DNA from: Flavipsychrobacter sp. | GTDB taxonomy: Bacteria > Bacteroidota > Bacteroidia > Chitinophagales > Chitinophagaceae | Length of the DNA stretch: 39,068 bases | Reading direction: 5' to 3' | Assembly: GCA_021155965.1 (NCBI GenBank) | Contig: JAJNBJ010000032.1 | Coordinates: forward strand, 1 to 39,068 | Shown: positions 1 to 8,472 of the stretch, piece by piece | Layout: the number at the start of each line of letters is the position of its first letter | Numbering within the stretch: the stretch's first letter is position 1 | Notes under the pieces: model-generated | The model's database searches: none | The model's input: the letters and a program-made list of their open reading frames with translations, nothing else | What the model was told of the DNA's origin: nothing | Program-made: the position numbers and the translations under genes

Positions 1-10
1 CTTTTCAAAG

Positions 11-30
11 GTGTAAGCACCTTTCAGGAC
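11..30 (+). repeat. Partial copy of dispersed GTGTAA..TTTCAGGAC motif
   Basis: This 20-bp segment matches 74-93 at 15 of 20 positions without gaps, sharing the ends GTGTAA and TTTCAGGAC. It overlaps a small perfect hairpin: AAAGGTG at 7-13 pairs with CACCTTT at 18-24 across the loop TAAG. It looks like a degenerate second copy of the motif at 73-99. The window edge hides whatever lies to the left. Confidence 0.4.
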
Positions 31-72
31 TAACAACAACACCTGTAAAGTAAAAACAGGATTATCTCACAA

Positions 73-99
73 AGTGTAAAGCAATTTCAGGACGAGGCA
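73..99 (+). repeat. 27-bp dispersed motif, copy 1
   Basis: The core GCAATTTCAGGACGAGGCA (81-99) occurs exactly, in reverse orientation, at 27984-28002. Extended to 73-99 versus 27984-28010 the match is 25 of 27. At both places the motif is followed within 11-15 bp by an array of short palindromic tandem units of 21-22 bp, although the unit sequences differ. This shared layout suggests a family of related loci or elements. No gene can be assigned to this copy. Confidence 0.65.
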
Positions 100-110
100 A
101 TATACACCCT

Positions 111-190
111 TTATACCCAAATTATACCTTTTTCGGGTATAATTATACCTTTTCAGGGTATAATTATACCCTTTTATACCCCTTTATACC
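111..190 (+). repeat. Helically phased TTATACC array with two 21-bp palindromic units
   Basis: TTATACC starts at 111, 122, 143, 164, 174 and 184, so every spacing is 10, 11 or 21 bp, close to one or two turns of B-DNA. At 135-149 and 156-170 the word GGGTATAATTATACC contains a perfect 14-bp palindrome, and the two copies are exactly 21 bp apart. A further TTATACC lies at 278. Such phasing fits cooperative binding of a protein along one face of the helix, as in operators or iterons. No spacers or cas-like genes are present. The nearest annotated gene is the lipoprotein beginning at 393. Confidence 0.7.
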
Positions 191-336
191 TAAGGATAAA
201 ACACATAAAACAAGCCCATAGCGCACTCTGGACACATATAAAAATATAAATGTGGGAAAACAGGCTTATCCCGGAAATTATACCCTGGTTGCTCTGGCTG
301 GGCCTCCTCGCTAAGATTTGAAATGCACCCATACTG

Positions 337-367
337 TTTGACTATTGGGCTGTATTTACTATTTTAG
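337..367 (+). promoter_or_regulatory. Candidate Bacteroidota promoter for the lipoprotein gene
   Basis: TTTG at 337-340 is followed after 19 bp by TATTTTAG at 360-367, close to the TTTG-N19-21-TAnnTTTG consensus but with one mismatch in the -7 box. Transcription would start near 374, which supports translation from the ATG at 393 rather than the upstream TTG at 345. Confidence 0.4.
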
Positions 368-392
368 CAGATTAATGCGTAAAATTGCCTGT

Positions 393-1475
393 ATGAAAAG
401 ATTTCTTTTACTGTCGGTTGCGGTTGTTATGGCGGGTTTTTTAGCCATGCAAACCTCATGCAGAAAATCGAAGAGCCATCCTACCAAGCCTACTCCCGAT
501 GATTACAGGATAATGAGCTATACCAAGGTAAAGACTGCCAATATCCTTATCCCGCTTACGGTAACGCCCATTATCTCAGAGAATTACCGTTTTGAATATA
601 GCGGCAACAACCTGTCCGCCATATTTTTCACATCCAACGAGCAGGCTAAAGTGGTTGCAGGCATGGCCCACACAAAAGCGGTGTTCATCAGGATAGCAGA
701 TACGATTTTCAAGACATTCACAGACCTCAATACAGGCTCGGTAAAAGAGCGGGATACCTTCCTGGTAAACCCCGCAGGTCAGATCATTCACGCTTACTTT
801 CCTACCGAAGTGCGCCATTTTACCTATTTCGGAAAGCTGATCGCTACCGAGCAGGTCATATACCGCGATACCGGTACCGAGCTTATACTCAACCTCACCT
901 ACACTGCCGACCAGGGCGACCATTATCAGAGGTTATGGAATGAAACTGTAACAGTGCGCCTGCCCGACAGCGGCATAGCACCGCCGCTTACCACACCATA
1001 CCTGTGGCATGATACAGACCTTACAACCCCGATCGATATTACCTGGACAACATTCAACCCATTAGGCACGCCCACTACAGTATTGCATGCTAACGTCCCC
1101 GGTAAAAGTGACCAGTTAAGCGGAAGTAACCTGATGTTTGGGGCCGTGGTAACTGGTGTTGACAAGAACGGCGTGCGGTTCCGTACCGAAGTGCTGCCCC
1201 CCGGCTATACCGCAAAGGAGTTCTACGAGTACTACGACGAACAAGCCAACAGGCCGGGTGATTACAAGCAGATAGAATCTTTCACCACATACGGCATTAA
1301 CATTTACCAGAATACGCACCTTTTCTGGAAGGCCAGCTCTATACACAACACTACCAAAGTAACTTACGATATAGATGCCGACAGCAAAGTAACCCGCGCT
1401 AACGTGACCACCAAAGACAGCCTGACGAAAAATATATACAATTCGCAGTACGCCATTCAGTGGGAAACGCGCTAG
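393..1475 (+). CDS. Putative outer-surface lipoprotein of unknown function
   Basis: The product is about 360 residues. It opens with Met-Lys-Arg, a hydrophobic core and the lipobox-like MQTSC, so it is probably cleaved at that Cys and lipidated. The mature part begins with a charged Ser/Lys/Pro linker followed by a beta-rich body with many Thr and Tyr residues and a stretch resembling the YD-type folds of Bacteroidota lipoproteins such as the DUF4595 group. That family link is only an impression. The open frame extends up to a TTG at 345 and another ATG at 375, but the ATG at 393 begins the signal peptide and lies downstream of a candidate promoter. It stands alone, followed by a likely terminator. 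Confidence 0.75.
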   Translation: MKRFLLLSVAVVMAGFLAMQTSCRKSKSHPTKPTPDDYRIMSYTKVKTANILIPLTVTPIISENYRFEYSGNNLSAIFFTSNEQAKVVAGMAHTKAVFIRIADTIFKTFTDLNTGSVKERDTFLVNPAGQIIHAYFPTEVRHFTYFGKLIATEQVIYRDTGTELILNLTYTADQGDHYQRLWNETVTVRLPDSGIAPPLTTPYLWHDTDLTTPIDITWTTFNPLGTPTTVLHANVPGKSDQLSGSNLMFGAVVTGVDKNGVRFRTEVLPPGYTAKEFYEYYDEQANRPGDYKQIESFTTYGINIYQNTHLFWKASSIHNTTKVTYDIDADSKVTRANVTTKDSLTKNIYNSQYAIQWETR

Positions 1476-1501
1476 GCCTGCATCACAGAGCGAACGAATT
1501 C

Positions 1502-1535
1502 AAGGATTTCACAGGTTTGTGGAGTCCTTTTTATT
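1502..1535 (+). terminator. Probable intrinsic terminator after the lipoprotein gene
   Basis: The segment 1502-1512 can pair with 1519-1529 as an 11-bp stem, including G-U pairs, around a 6-nt loop. It is followed by a T-rich tail. It lies 27 bp beyond the stop codon of the lipoprotein. Confidence 0.5.
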
Positions 1536-1583
1536 TAGAATAGATAAGGTCTGTAAGTTACCGTGTAATACCATTAAAACATT

Positions 1584-1657
1584 AAAAAACGGCATGGACT
1601 TTGCGTGCTTTGCGTATCCTTTGCGCCTTTGCGTGAAAATTTCAATGCCGGTTTTTT
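1584..1657. repeat. TTTGCG-rich repeat enclosed by an inverted repeat
   Basis: Between 1599 and 1635 the word CTTTGCG is repeated four times with 9-10 bp period. The cluster is flanked by AAAAAACGGCAT (1584-1595) and ATGCCGGTTTTTT (1645-1657), which are complementary apart from one bulged G. The whole would form a long hairpin with the repeats in its loop. This occupies most of the 326-bp gap between the lipoprotein and DUF2480 genes; the rest holds a terminator and a -7 box. Confidence 0.5.
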
Positions 1658-1768
1658 ATGGTCATTTAGTATAAACACCCGATCTGTATAATCAGCGGTT
1701 CACACAATAATAAATTCGTTCAATTGCGGTATGCTTTAAATCTTAGTCCCGGGCCCGGCAGATTAATG

Positions 1769-1776
1769 TATTTTTG
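1769..1776 (+). promoter_or_regulatory. -7 box upstream of the DUF2480 gene
   Basis: TATTTTTG matches the Bacteroidota TAnnTTTG consensus exactly and ends 25 bp before the ATG at 1802. It lies inside the upstream extension of the open frame (from 1724), so it argues for the 1802 start. A convincing -33 TTTG was not seen. Confidence 0.5.
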
Positions 1777-1801
1777 CATAGTAAAACAAGGGTATTTTAT
1801 T

Positions 1802-2305
1802 ATGGAGACAATAGTAAATAAAGTAGCAGAGAGCGGCATAATAACACTCGACCTTTCGCCATTCATACCAACAGATGAAATAGCCGCCTTCGACCTGAAA
1901 CCGTTTCTGTTCAGGGAGATGATCTTAAAAGAAAAAGATTACCGGGCAGCACTGCAAACCCACGACTGGCAGCAGTTTGTCGGCAAACATGTGGCATTAC
2001 ATTGTTCAACTGATGCTATCATACCGGTATGGGCATACATGCTGGCGGCTTCCTACCTGCAGCCGGTTGTGTGTTCAGTTTATTATGGCACCCCTGACGA
2101 GTTATCCAAAGTGGTCATCAATAATACAATAAATGCCATTGATCTCAGCGAGTACGCCGGCAAGCGTGTTGTACTGAAGGGCTGCGGCGATACTCCCGTG
2201 CCGGAAGCTGCGTATGTAGCGGCAACCAACCTCCTGCGGCCGGTGGTAAAGTCGCTTATGTATGGGGAGCCTTGTTCCACAGTTCCCATATATAAAGCCA
2301 AATAG
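1802..2305 (+). CDS. DUF2480 family protein
   Basis: The 167-residue product matches what is remembered of DUF2480, a conserved Bacteroidota family of unknown function. It shows the expected opening (VNKVAESGIITLDL), the central block ALHCSTDAIIPVWAYML and the C-terminal SLMYGEPCSTVP. Two internally similar halves each carry a Cys-containing segment (HCSTDAIIP and KGCGDTPVP), suggesting an ancient duplication. No signal peptide or membrane segment is visible, so it should be cytoplasmic. The frame extends to 1724, but the ATG at 1802 fits the family start and lies downstream of a -7 box. Confidence 0.88.
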   Translation: METIVNKVAESGIITLDLSPFIPTDEIAAFDLKPFLFREMILKEKDYRAALQTHDWQQFVGKHVALHCSTDAIIPVWAYMLAASYLQPVVCSVYYGTPDELSKVVINNTINAIDLSEYAGKRVVLKGCGDTPVPEAAYVAATNLLRPVVKSLMYGEPCSTVPIYKAK

Positions 2306-2762
2306 GGCCCGGATATTTAATGGATGCCATATCCAAAGGCGGGCAAATTGAACTCCATCACGGTAATATTACATTATTAAGATAAATATATCGGAATTGC
2401 CAACCATATAAACTTTCCATCTGTCTATATTGGGAATGATTTAGTTAATAAAGATCGTCCGGGATGTTGCAGGAGTTGAGAAATAGCAAGGATATAACCC
2501 ATAGTTAATAAGGAAAATTATTTTTTTGCAAATACAAGAAAAACCAGTATTTTACAGAAAATAAGGGTATATTTATAACCCCGAAAAATGTTTTTTGCGG
2601 ATACCGACTTAATACTTCAATAGCTTAATAATAATGCAGTTATGAAACGACCATGCTAAAGTTGAGGTTTATCAAACAGGGGAATGTATATTCAACTGTT
2701 GAACCAATTCTAAAGCAAATGGGAGTTCCATCTGGCCTTTGAAAAAATAAATAAATATTCAG
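2306..2762. other. AT-rich 457-bp intergenic region
   Basis: No gene is supported here. The region is AT-rich and must carry the promoter for the large secreted protein that follows. A weak candidate is TTTG at 2525-2528 followed after 20 bp by TATTTTAC at 2549-2556, which would give a leader of about 200 nt. A small inverted repeat (GGATAT 2311-2316 / ATATCC 2329-2334) lies just after the DUF2480 stop codon but has no T-tract. Confidence 0.4.
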
Positions 2763-5700
2763 ATGAAAAAACAGTTTTACTTTTTAGTTTTCATAAGCCT
2801 TCTTTTTACCGGTGTGCAAACCGGTTATGCCCAGTTGGTAGGTACAGCTGCCTATTTACAAGGCAGGTGGCTGGAAATAGGTATATGTCCCAACTCGGCA
2901 TTCGGTCCTGCTTCCGGCACTCCTGCCGGCTATCATCCGCATAGCCCCGGAACAGGTGTTGGTGCTGCATTAGCAGAAGTGTATGATTACGGGCACGATG
3001 GCTGGGCTGTTGGCGCACCACCGTTTATGGGCGATTATACTTATCCGGGTTCTCCGTTTGAAGGATGGACAGTGCAGGCAAATGGCCAGCGCGTACAAGG
3101 TTACCAGTGGTGGACACCCGGTTACCAGTTTTCAGGTGGCGGTACAATTGTTGGTGCAGGTATCACTGGTTATTCTAACGCACCCGGCCCACTCGGCTAT
3201 ACAGGCAACACGATCCGTGGTTTCTGGCAGGGCAATATGGTTGCAGGTACTTTGTTGGTGAAAACAGAGACACGTGTGGATACACTGGCATCTGCGGTAA
3301 CAATGACCACTAAATTTTATAATACAGGCGGCGCCCCGATTACCGGCGTTTATTACTGGAGGTCATGCGACCCGGATAATGACCAGACGTGGCCTGGAGG
3401 CGGTTTCCCGACCGACAACTTTATTAATTGGCAAAATGATATTATCCACCGCGTGGCGGTAACAGGAAGAGGCCGCAGTTCTACCCGCCCTCCTTTAACG
3501 CTGTGTACAAAGGATTGCCGTGCAGTAGCAACTATTTATAACGCATGGGGCCTGACCGTAGGGCAAGACCTTGCTGCCGTGTGGAACCAGACATATGTTG
3601 CAGGTACCGGCGCATGGTACAACGTAGGTGTGAACCACCCCGGTGATATTGGTATTGGTATTGTATTCAACATAGGCACTATAGCGCCGGGCGACAGCAA
3701 CGTTGTTTCCTGTGCATATGTGTTTAATGATACATCAGGTATTGATAGTGTTGGTGCATTCCACGAACCATCTCTGTTAACGGCAGGCCACCGTGTTGTG
3801 CCGCCTGCTCCGTACCCGAGCGCAGTGATCGATACTTATGATGCATGCGCTAATCCAGGCCTTACTGTTGTTCCGGTTGATGTATTGTATGGGGATGAAC
3901 GGAGCTGGACATGGAGTAAATGGACATGGTCGCCGGGTACAGGCCTTGCAAGTACTACAGGGGTTCATAATACTATAGTAACAACTGTGCTGCCGCCTAC
4001 CATTACTTATACGATAACAGGTGTGGATAGCCTAACATGCCAGTATCGGACCATGTATCTTACAGTGATCAGTTGTAATACTGTACGTGCTAATGAGCCG
4101 TGCGAAGGAGATACGTTATTCCTGCAGCATGTGGGCGATTCAACAGGCGCTACCTACTACTGGTATAGCTCCAGTGGTTTTACCAGCACGTTACAGCGAC
4201 CTTACAAATACCCGGCTACAGCAGCCGATTCCACAAAATTCTATGTAGTGCGCACGGTACTGGGCGTATCTGATACAGACAGCTTTGCGGTGAAAGTTCA
4301 TCATAAGCCTGTCATCACTGCCTCTAATAATGGGCCGTTATGCCAGGGTGCATTTGATTCACTGAAGCTTTTCGTGACGCCGGGTATGGCAGGCATGACC
4401 TACGCATGGTCAGGGCCGGGATCATATACATCAACCGTTATGACTGCTACACGTTACTCGTTCAGCGATCCTGATACAGGTACGTACAGGATAATAGTTA
4501 CTTCACCATTTGGCTGTAAGGACACGGCAACAACAAGGGCGACCCTGATACCGCAACCGCCCCGACCGATACTCTATAATCCTGATTATTGCCAGGGACA
4601 GCCATTCGTGCCATATACGGTAACAGGATTAGTTACCGGTGCGATAGTTAATTGGTGGACAACCGGCCCAACAGGTGGCACGCTCACCACCCCACCGTCT
4701 TCAACGACTATAAATACCTCGGTTGTTGGCAATTACATAGTATGGGCCAGCCAGAAAGTAGGTAGTTGTGAGAGTCTGAGGCAAGCAGATACCGTACGGG
4801 TAATTACTACACCGCCTCCGCCACTGGTGACAGGGCAGCGTGATTATTGCCAGTTCATTGGCCCGATATTGCCACTAACGGTTACACCTTCAGATTCAGT
4901 TGCATGGTATTTGGCTGCTGTTGGTGGTGCAAGGTCATGGATACAACCATTGCCCAATATCAATGTAGCCGGTCCGTTACCTACCTGGGCTAGCCGCATC
5001 GACTCAGGCTGTGAAAGCCCGAGACTGGCTGTTACCATTACCGTACATCCAAAGCCAGCGCCTCCAATAACAACACCGCAATGGTGGTGCCAGTTCAAGA
5101 CACCAGGCTCTGTGATCGCAACACCCAGCAGCCCTGGTGATACACTGAAATGGTATGGCCCCGGGGTAACAGCACCTATGTATTATGCGCCTACACCATC
5201 CACTACTACAGCACCCGACACGATCAGGTATTGGGTAACAGAGACATCCAGCTGGGGTTGCGTGAGCGATAGTGCAATGACTGTTGTGGAGATAAAAAAG
5301 AAACCTGATGCACCATTGGTGACCCACCTGCAGTATTGCCAGGGCGACTTTGCAAGACCGCTTAACGAAGTAGTGGATAGTGACTTTGACTCACACCTTA
5401 ACTGGTATGACAACAATGCTAATCCGTTACCACCGACCCCTGTGCCACCAACCACAACGCCGGGCACAATGAAGTGGTGGGTTGGCCAAACAGTGCCGAA
5501 CTCGTCTGTTGGCTGTGCAAGCGACAGTGTGGCCATAAATGTAACCGTATTATATAAGCCGAAGTTCAGCATAGAACCAAGCAAATCATGGATATGCCAG
5601 TACGATTCTTTATTCCTCAGGTACAAAGGGCCGGTACTGGTGCAGCCGGAGTATAAGTGGACACTGCCCTGGGGTACAAGGATAGTGAACAATACTATAC

Positions 5701-6660
5701 TGAACCAGGATTCCATATGGGTAGCGTTCGACTCCCTGATGAAGATGAACGAGTATATTAAGCTGTACGTAAGCAACTACAACGGCTTCTGCTTCTCAGA
5801 CACAACCATACACATCAGGGTGGTACCGCAGCCTACTATGATCGCTTATACCAAGCCTGATGTATGTCTTGGCGACACCGTAGACCTGGCGTTGTCCACA
5901 AGATCAGACAATGCATATGAGTACCAGTGGTGGGTAGATTATGACCCGCTGGATAATGCGCATGCGCTGAGCATCATATCGAGCAACTCGCACAGCAGCG
6001 GGCCTTACACCATATCATGGTTAGACACTGGCCGCCACGTCATCAAGGTTACATCGAATACTATTGAGGGCTGTAAATCAGACCCGACATACGACTCTGT
6101 ACTGGTGCATAATGTACCTGATGCAACCTTCCGGATCAGTTCGCCCAATGGCAGCAATATATGCCTGGAGGACAGTGTGCAGTTCACTGCCAACGAGATA
6201 GACTACCGTAACAGTTACTACTGGACACCTGAGCATGACTTCTTCAACAACAACCACAACAAGCCTGTTATTTGGGGCAAAATGCTGGAGCCTAAGGGAT
6301 TGATCACGCTGAAGGTAACAGATCCGTTCGGCTGCTATGCAACGAAGAGCATGGAGATCAACCCGGATGCATGTTGTACGATTGCCTTCCCGAATGCATT
6401 TGCACCCGGCCCATCAGGCCAGCAGGAGAACAATATCTTCAAGCCATACTTTGTAGGCTACCACAGGTTCCACATCTTCAGGATAGTGAACAGGTGGGGC
6501 CAGACGGTCTTCGAATCGCACAACAGCAGTGTGATGGGCTGGGACGGCACCTACGATCGATGGTGTGCCGCAGGATATGGGTGTTTACTACTACTTCCTG
6601 AGGTATGATTGTGGCGGTAAGACACTGGAAGCGAAGGGTGATGTGACGCTGATAAGATAA
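2763..6660 (+). pseudogene. Large secreted multi-Ig/PKD protein with T9SS type B sorting domain, frameshifted near the C-terminus
   Basis: The frame opens at ATG 2763 with a clear signal peptide (about residues 1-23, ending GYA before QLVG). A ~350-residue N-terminal module is followed by several Ig/PKD-like repeats, recognisable by recurring YCQG/WCQ-type cysteine motifs and beta-rich Thr/Pro linkers. The C-terminus starts a type B sorting domain (FPNAFAPG..., RIVNRWGQTVFE, GWDGTY), which directs export by the type IX system. At 6555-6561 the sequence GATCGAT shifts the frame, so the read frame stops at 6608. In the +1 frame the domain continues as DGVPQDMGVYYYFLRY and ends DVTLIR at the TAA ending at 6660. 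Removing one 4-bp GATC/CGAT unit restores a 1,297-residue protein. As sequenced, the sorting domain is destroyed and surface attachment should fail, unless the shift is a sequencing error or phase-variable. Confidence 0.85.
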
Positions 6661-6677
6661 TAAGATCACGAAATAAT

Positions 6678-6716
6678 AAAACTAAAAGCATCCCGATCGG
6701 GATGCTTTTTAGTTTT
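6678..6716. terminator. Bidirectional intrinsic terminator
   Basis: An almost perfect inverted repeat (AAAACTAAAAGCATCCCG / CGGGATGCTTTTTAGTTTT) sits between the convergent secreted-protein and lipoprotein genes. It has an A-tract on one side and a T-tract on the other, so it can terminate both. Confidence 0.85.
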
Positions 6717-6733
6717 ATCAACGAGTAATTAAT

Positions 6734-6755
6734 ATGTCATGGTGAGCTTCGAACC
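6734..6755 (+). repeat. 22-bp interspersed repeat, copy 1
   Basis: This segment matches 21901-21922 at 20 of 22 positions (shared core GTGAGCTTCGAAC). Both copies lie at the 3' ends of convergent genes. The sequence resembles the GTCATGGTGAGC...CGAACC words scattered through many Bacteroidota intergenic regions; that comparison is from memory. Confidence 0.5.
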
Positions 6756-6815
6756 ATTGTTGAGGTAACAGCAGTTGCTGATCAGAGGAACGCGGATTAT
6801 TTTCGGGCTAATATT

Positions 6816-7235
6816 TTATTGGAAGGAATACGCTTTCAGGTATTTCATTCTTATGGTATCGCGCTTGCTGCTCACCTCAAAATAATCGTAGAAGGTAGTA
6901 TCATCAGCAACTTTAAACCCAATGACGAAGGTGTTAGCAACACTTCCTTTCTTTATCAGCGGTTCAAAATCCTCGCCACCCTTCGGCATTGTGAACTGGC
7001 TGGTTAAAGAGTATGGCCCTGAATTGGCAGCAACAGTATATACGCCTTGTTTACCGCTGCTATCGGCGATCACATTGATAGAGAATTTAGCATTGTTGCC
7101 TGCTTCTTCAGCTACTGGCATTTCGGCAGTTGTAACAACTGCACCCGGTTTGGGTTTTGCAGTTTCTTTAGAGCCTGAGCATGCAGCGGCAAATAGTGCT
7201 AAAGAAGTAATAACAACAAGTGAGCGTTTTTTCAT
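6816..7235 (-). CDS. Small lipoprotein, third gene of the sigma-factor cluster
   Basis: The 139-residue product starts with a basic signal sequence and the lipobox AAAC (Cys at about residue 19), followed by a Lys/Pro linker. The rest is a compact beta-rich domain of unknown function, with the segments YTVAANSGPYSL and DDTTFYDYFEVSSKRD. It is the last gene of a minus-strand cluster behind the ECF sigma factor and membrane protease, with a 62-bp gap, and ends at a bidirectional terminator. It may be part of the sigma factor's output or sensing apparatus, which is inferred from position only. Confidence 0.75.
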   Translation of the reverse strand: MKKRSLVVITSLALFAAACSGSKETAKPKPGAVVTTAEMPVAEEAGNNAKFSINVIADSSGKQGVYTVAANSGPYSLTSQFTMPKGGEDFEPLIKKGSVANTFVIGFKVADDTTFYDYFEVSSKRDTIRMKYLKAYSFQ

Positions 7236-7297
7236 AGAACGTAAAGGTAGCGAATACGCCTATGAGTGTAAAGTCACTAATTTAAATTGAGAAACAA

Positions 7298-8383
7298 TTA
7301 TTTATACACCTTTACAGAGAAAGTATAAGCTTCCATCTTCTTTATCTGCTCCTCGCGGCTAATGCGGCCCATCTTGTTTGCCTTTGGAAGGTGCAGTGCA
7401 TTATCGGGAGGCAGGTTTTTATGGATGAGGTCCAGCAACGCTTTAGATGTAACAGCATAGGTATTCGATTCTTCAGCACTGCCGATCGCGGAGAGTATAC
7501 CTACTATATTGCCGTTATTGTCTAGAACAGGAGAGCCGCTCTGGCCGTAGCTAACAGGCAGTTCTAAAGTATACTGCAGCTCATTGCTTTCGTAGCCGTT
7601 CTTTGTGCTTATGTAGCCTTCCTTATACACCAGGTCATCTTTAGGATATCCAAGTGTATATATGCGTGAGCCCAATCCTGATTTACCGGTTGCAAAGGTG
7701 TATGGTATATCACTTTTGCTAAAGCGGAAATTCTTCTTCTCTACTTTAAGTATGGCTATATCGGCAGCTTCATCAAATGCATATACAGATGCTTTGAAAT
7801 ATTCGCCATTATTATTCTGGATATAAACTGAGTCAGCGCCCTTGGTAACGTGGTAGCTGGTTACAAAATAGCCGTCGTTGGTGAGTGCGAAGCCTGTGCC
7901 AGTATATTTTACCTGGGCGGCAGGCGGTGTATTGATATTCTTAAGGTCTTTCTCAAGCTGTTTCTGCGAACGCTGCAGCTGGTGCTGCGATGCGGTGATA
8001 TTATCTACCTTGCGGCTGATGATATTGTATTGCGAATATGCATTTTTTAAAGAAGGCAGCAAGATGGAATAAGTGATAGTGGAGGTAAGCAATGCTACGC
8101 CTGCAGCAACTGCGGCGGTGCGCCAGAAGTGTGCAGGCAGGTTGATGATCTTCGCTTTTTTAGGTGCAGCCTGGTTTGCATGAATATCGCGCAGCATAGT
8201 ACGAAAGCGCTTTTGTTTGCCGCTCCCTTCAAACGACCTGAGGAGGTTGCAGCTCTCGTAGAACTCGTTCGCAAAATCACTGTCCAGTTCCAGGCGCTTC
8301 TTCAGTTCGATAATATCAGCCTCCGGTAATGTACCTGCCAGGTAGGCTTCTGCTATCTCCCAAATGTTATTGTTTATAGACAT
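7298..8383 (-). CDS. Anti-sigma-like membrane protein with C-terminal trypsin-like (HtrA-type) serine protease domain
   Basis: The 361-residue protein has three parts. Residues 1-85 are helical with the pattern of anti-sigma N-termini (IAEAYLAGTLPEADIIELKK, then LELDSDFANEFYES). Residues 88-109 form one membrane helix, followed by a coiled-coil linker of Gln/Lys/Leu (about 115-150). Residues 155-320 form a trypsin-like domain with a complete triad: His178 in TSYHV, Asp208 in AADIAIL and Ser282 in GQSGSP. This places the protease in the periplasm and the anti-sigma-like part in the cytoplasm. No C-terminal PDZ domain is evident, unlike DegP. The gene lies 89 bp downstream of an ECF sigma gene, so it may hold the sigma factor inactive and react to envelope signals; that role is inferred. 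Confidence 0.85.
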   Translation of the reverse strand: MSINNNIWEIAEAYLAGTLPEADIIELKKRLELDSDFANEFYESCNLLRSFEGSGKQKRFRTMLRDIHANQAAPKKAKIINLPAHFWRTAAVAAGVALLTSTITYSILLPSLKNAYSQYNIISRKVDNITASQHQLQRSQKQLEKDLKNINTPPAAQVKYTGTGFALTNDGYFVTSYHVTKGADSVYIQNNNGEYFKASVYAFDEAADIAILKVEKKNFRFSKSDIPYTFATGKSGLGSRIYTLGYPKDDLVYKEGYISTKNGYESNELQYTLELPVSYGQSGSPVLDNNGNIVGILSAIGSAEESNTYAVTSKALLDLIHKNLPPDNALHLPKANKMGRISREEQIKKMEAYTFSVKVYK

Positions 8384-8472
8384 ACCGAAAAAACTAAAAC
8401 TAATTATTTAATAACGACCTACTCACTTTTCAATCGCACCCTATCAACTTTTTACCTTATTAACCTATCAAC

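Noticed and set aside
111-190. CRISPR-like array
   Set aside because: The repeated unit is only 7-15 bp, spacings are 10-21 bp without unique spacers, and no cas gene is present.
250-321. Short 23-codon ORF beside the left-edge array
   Set aside because: It has no similarity to the HTH protein and no other sign of coding; its position may be chance.
6745-6760. tRNA-like TTCGAACC word
   Set aside because: No acceptor or anticodon stems surround it; it belongs to the 22-bp interspersed repeat.
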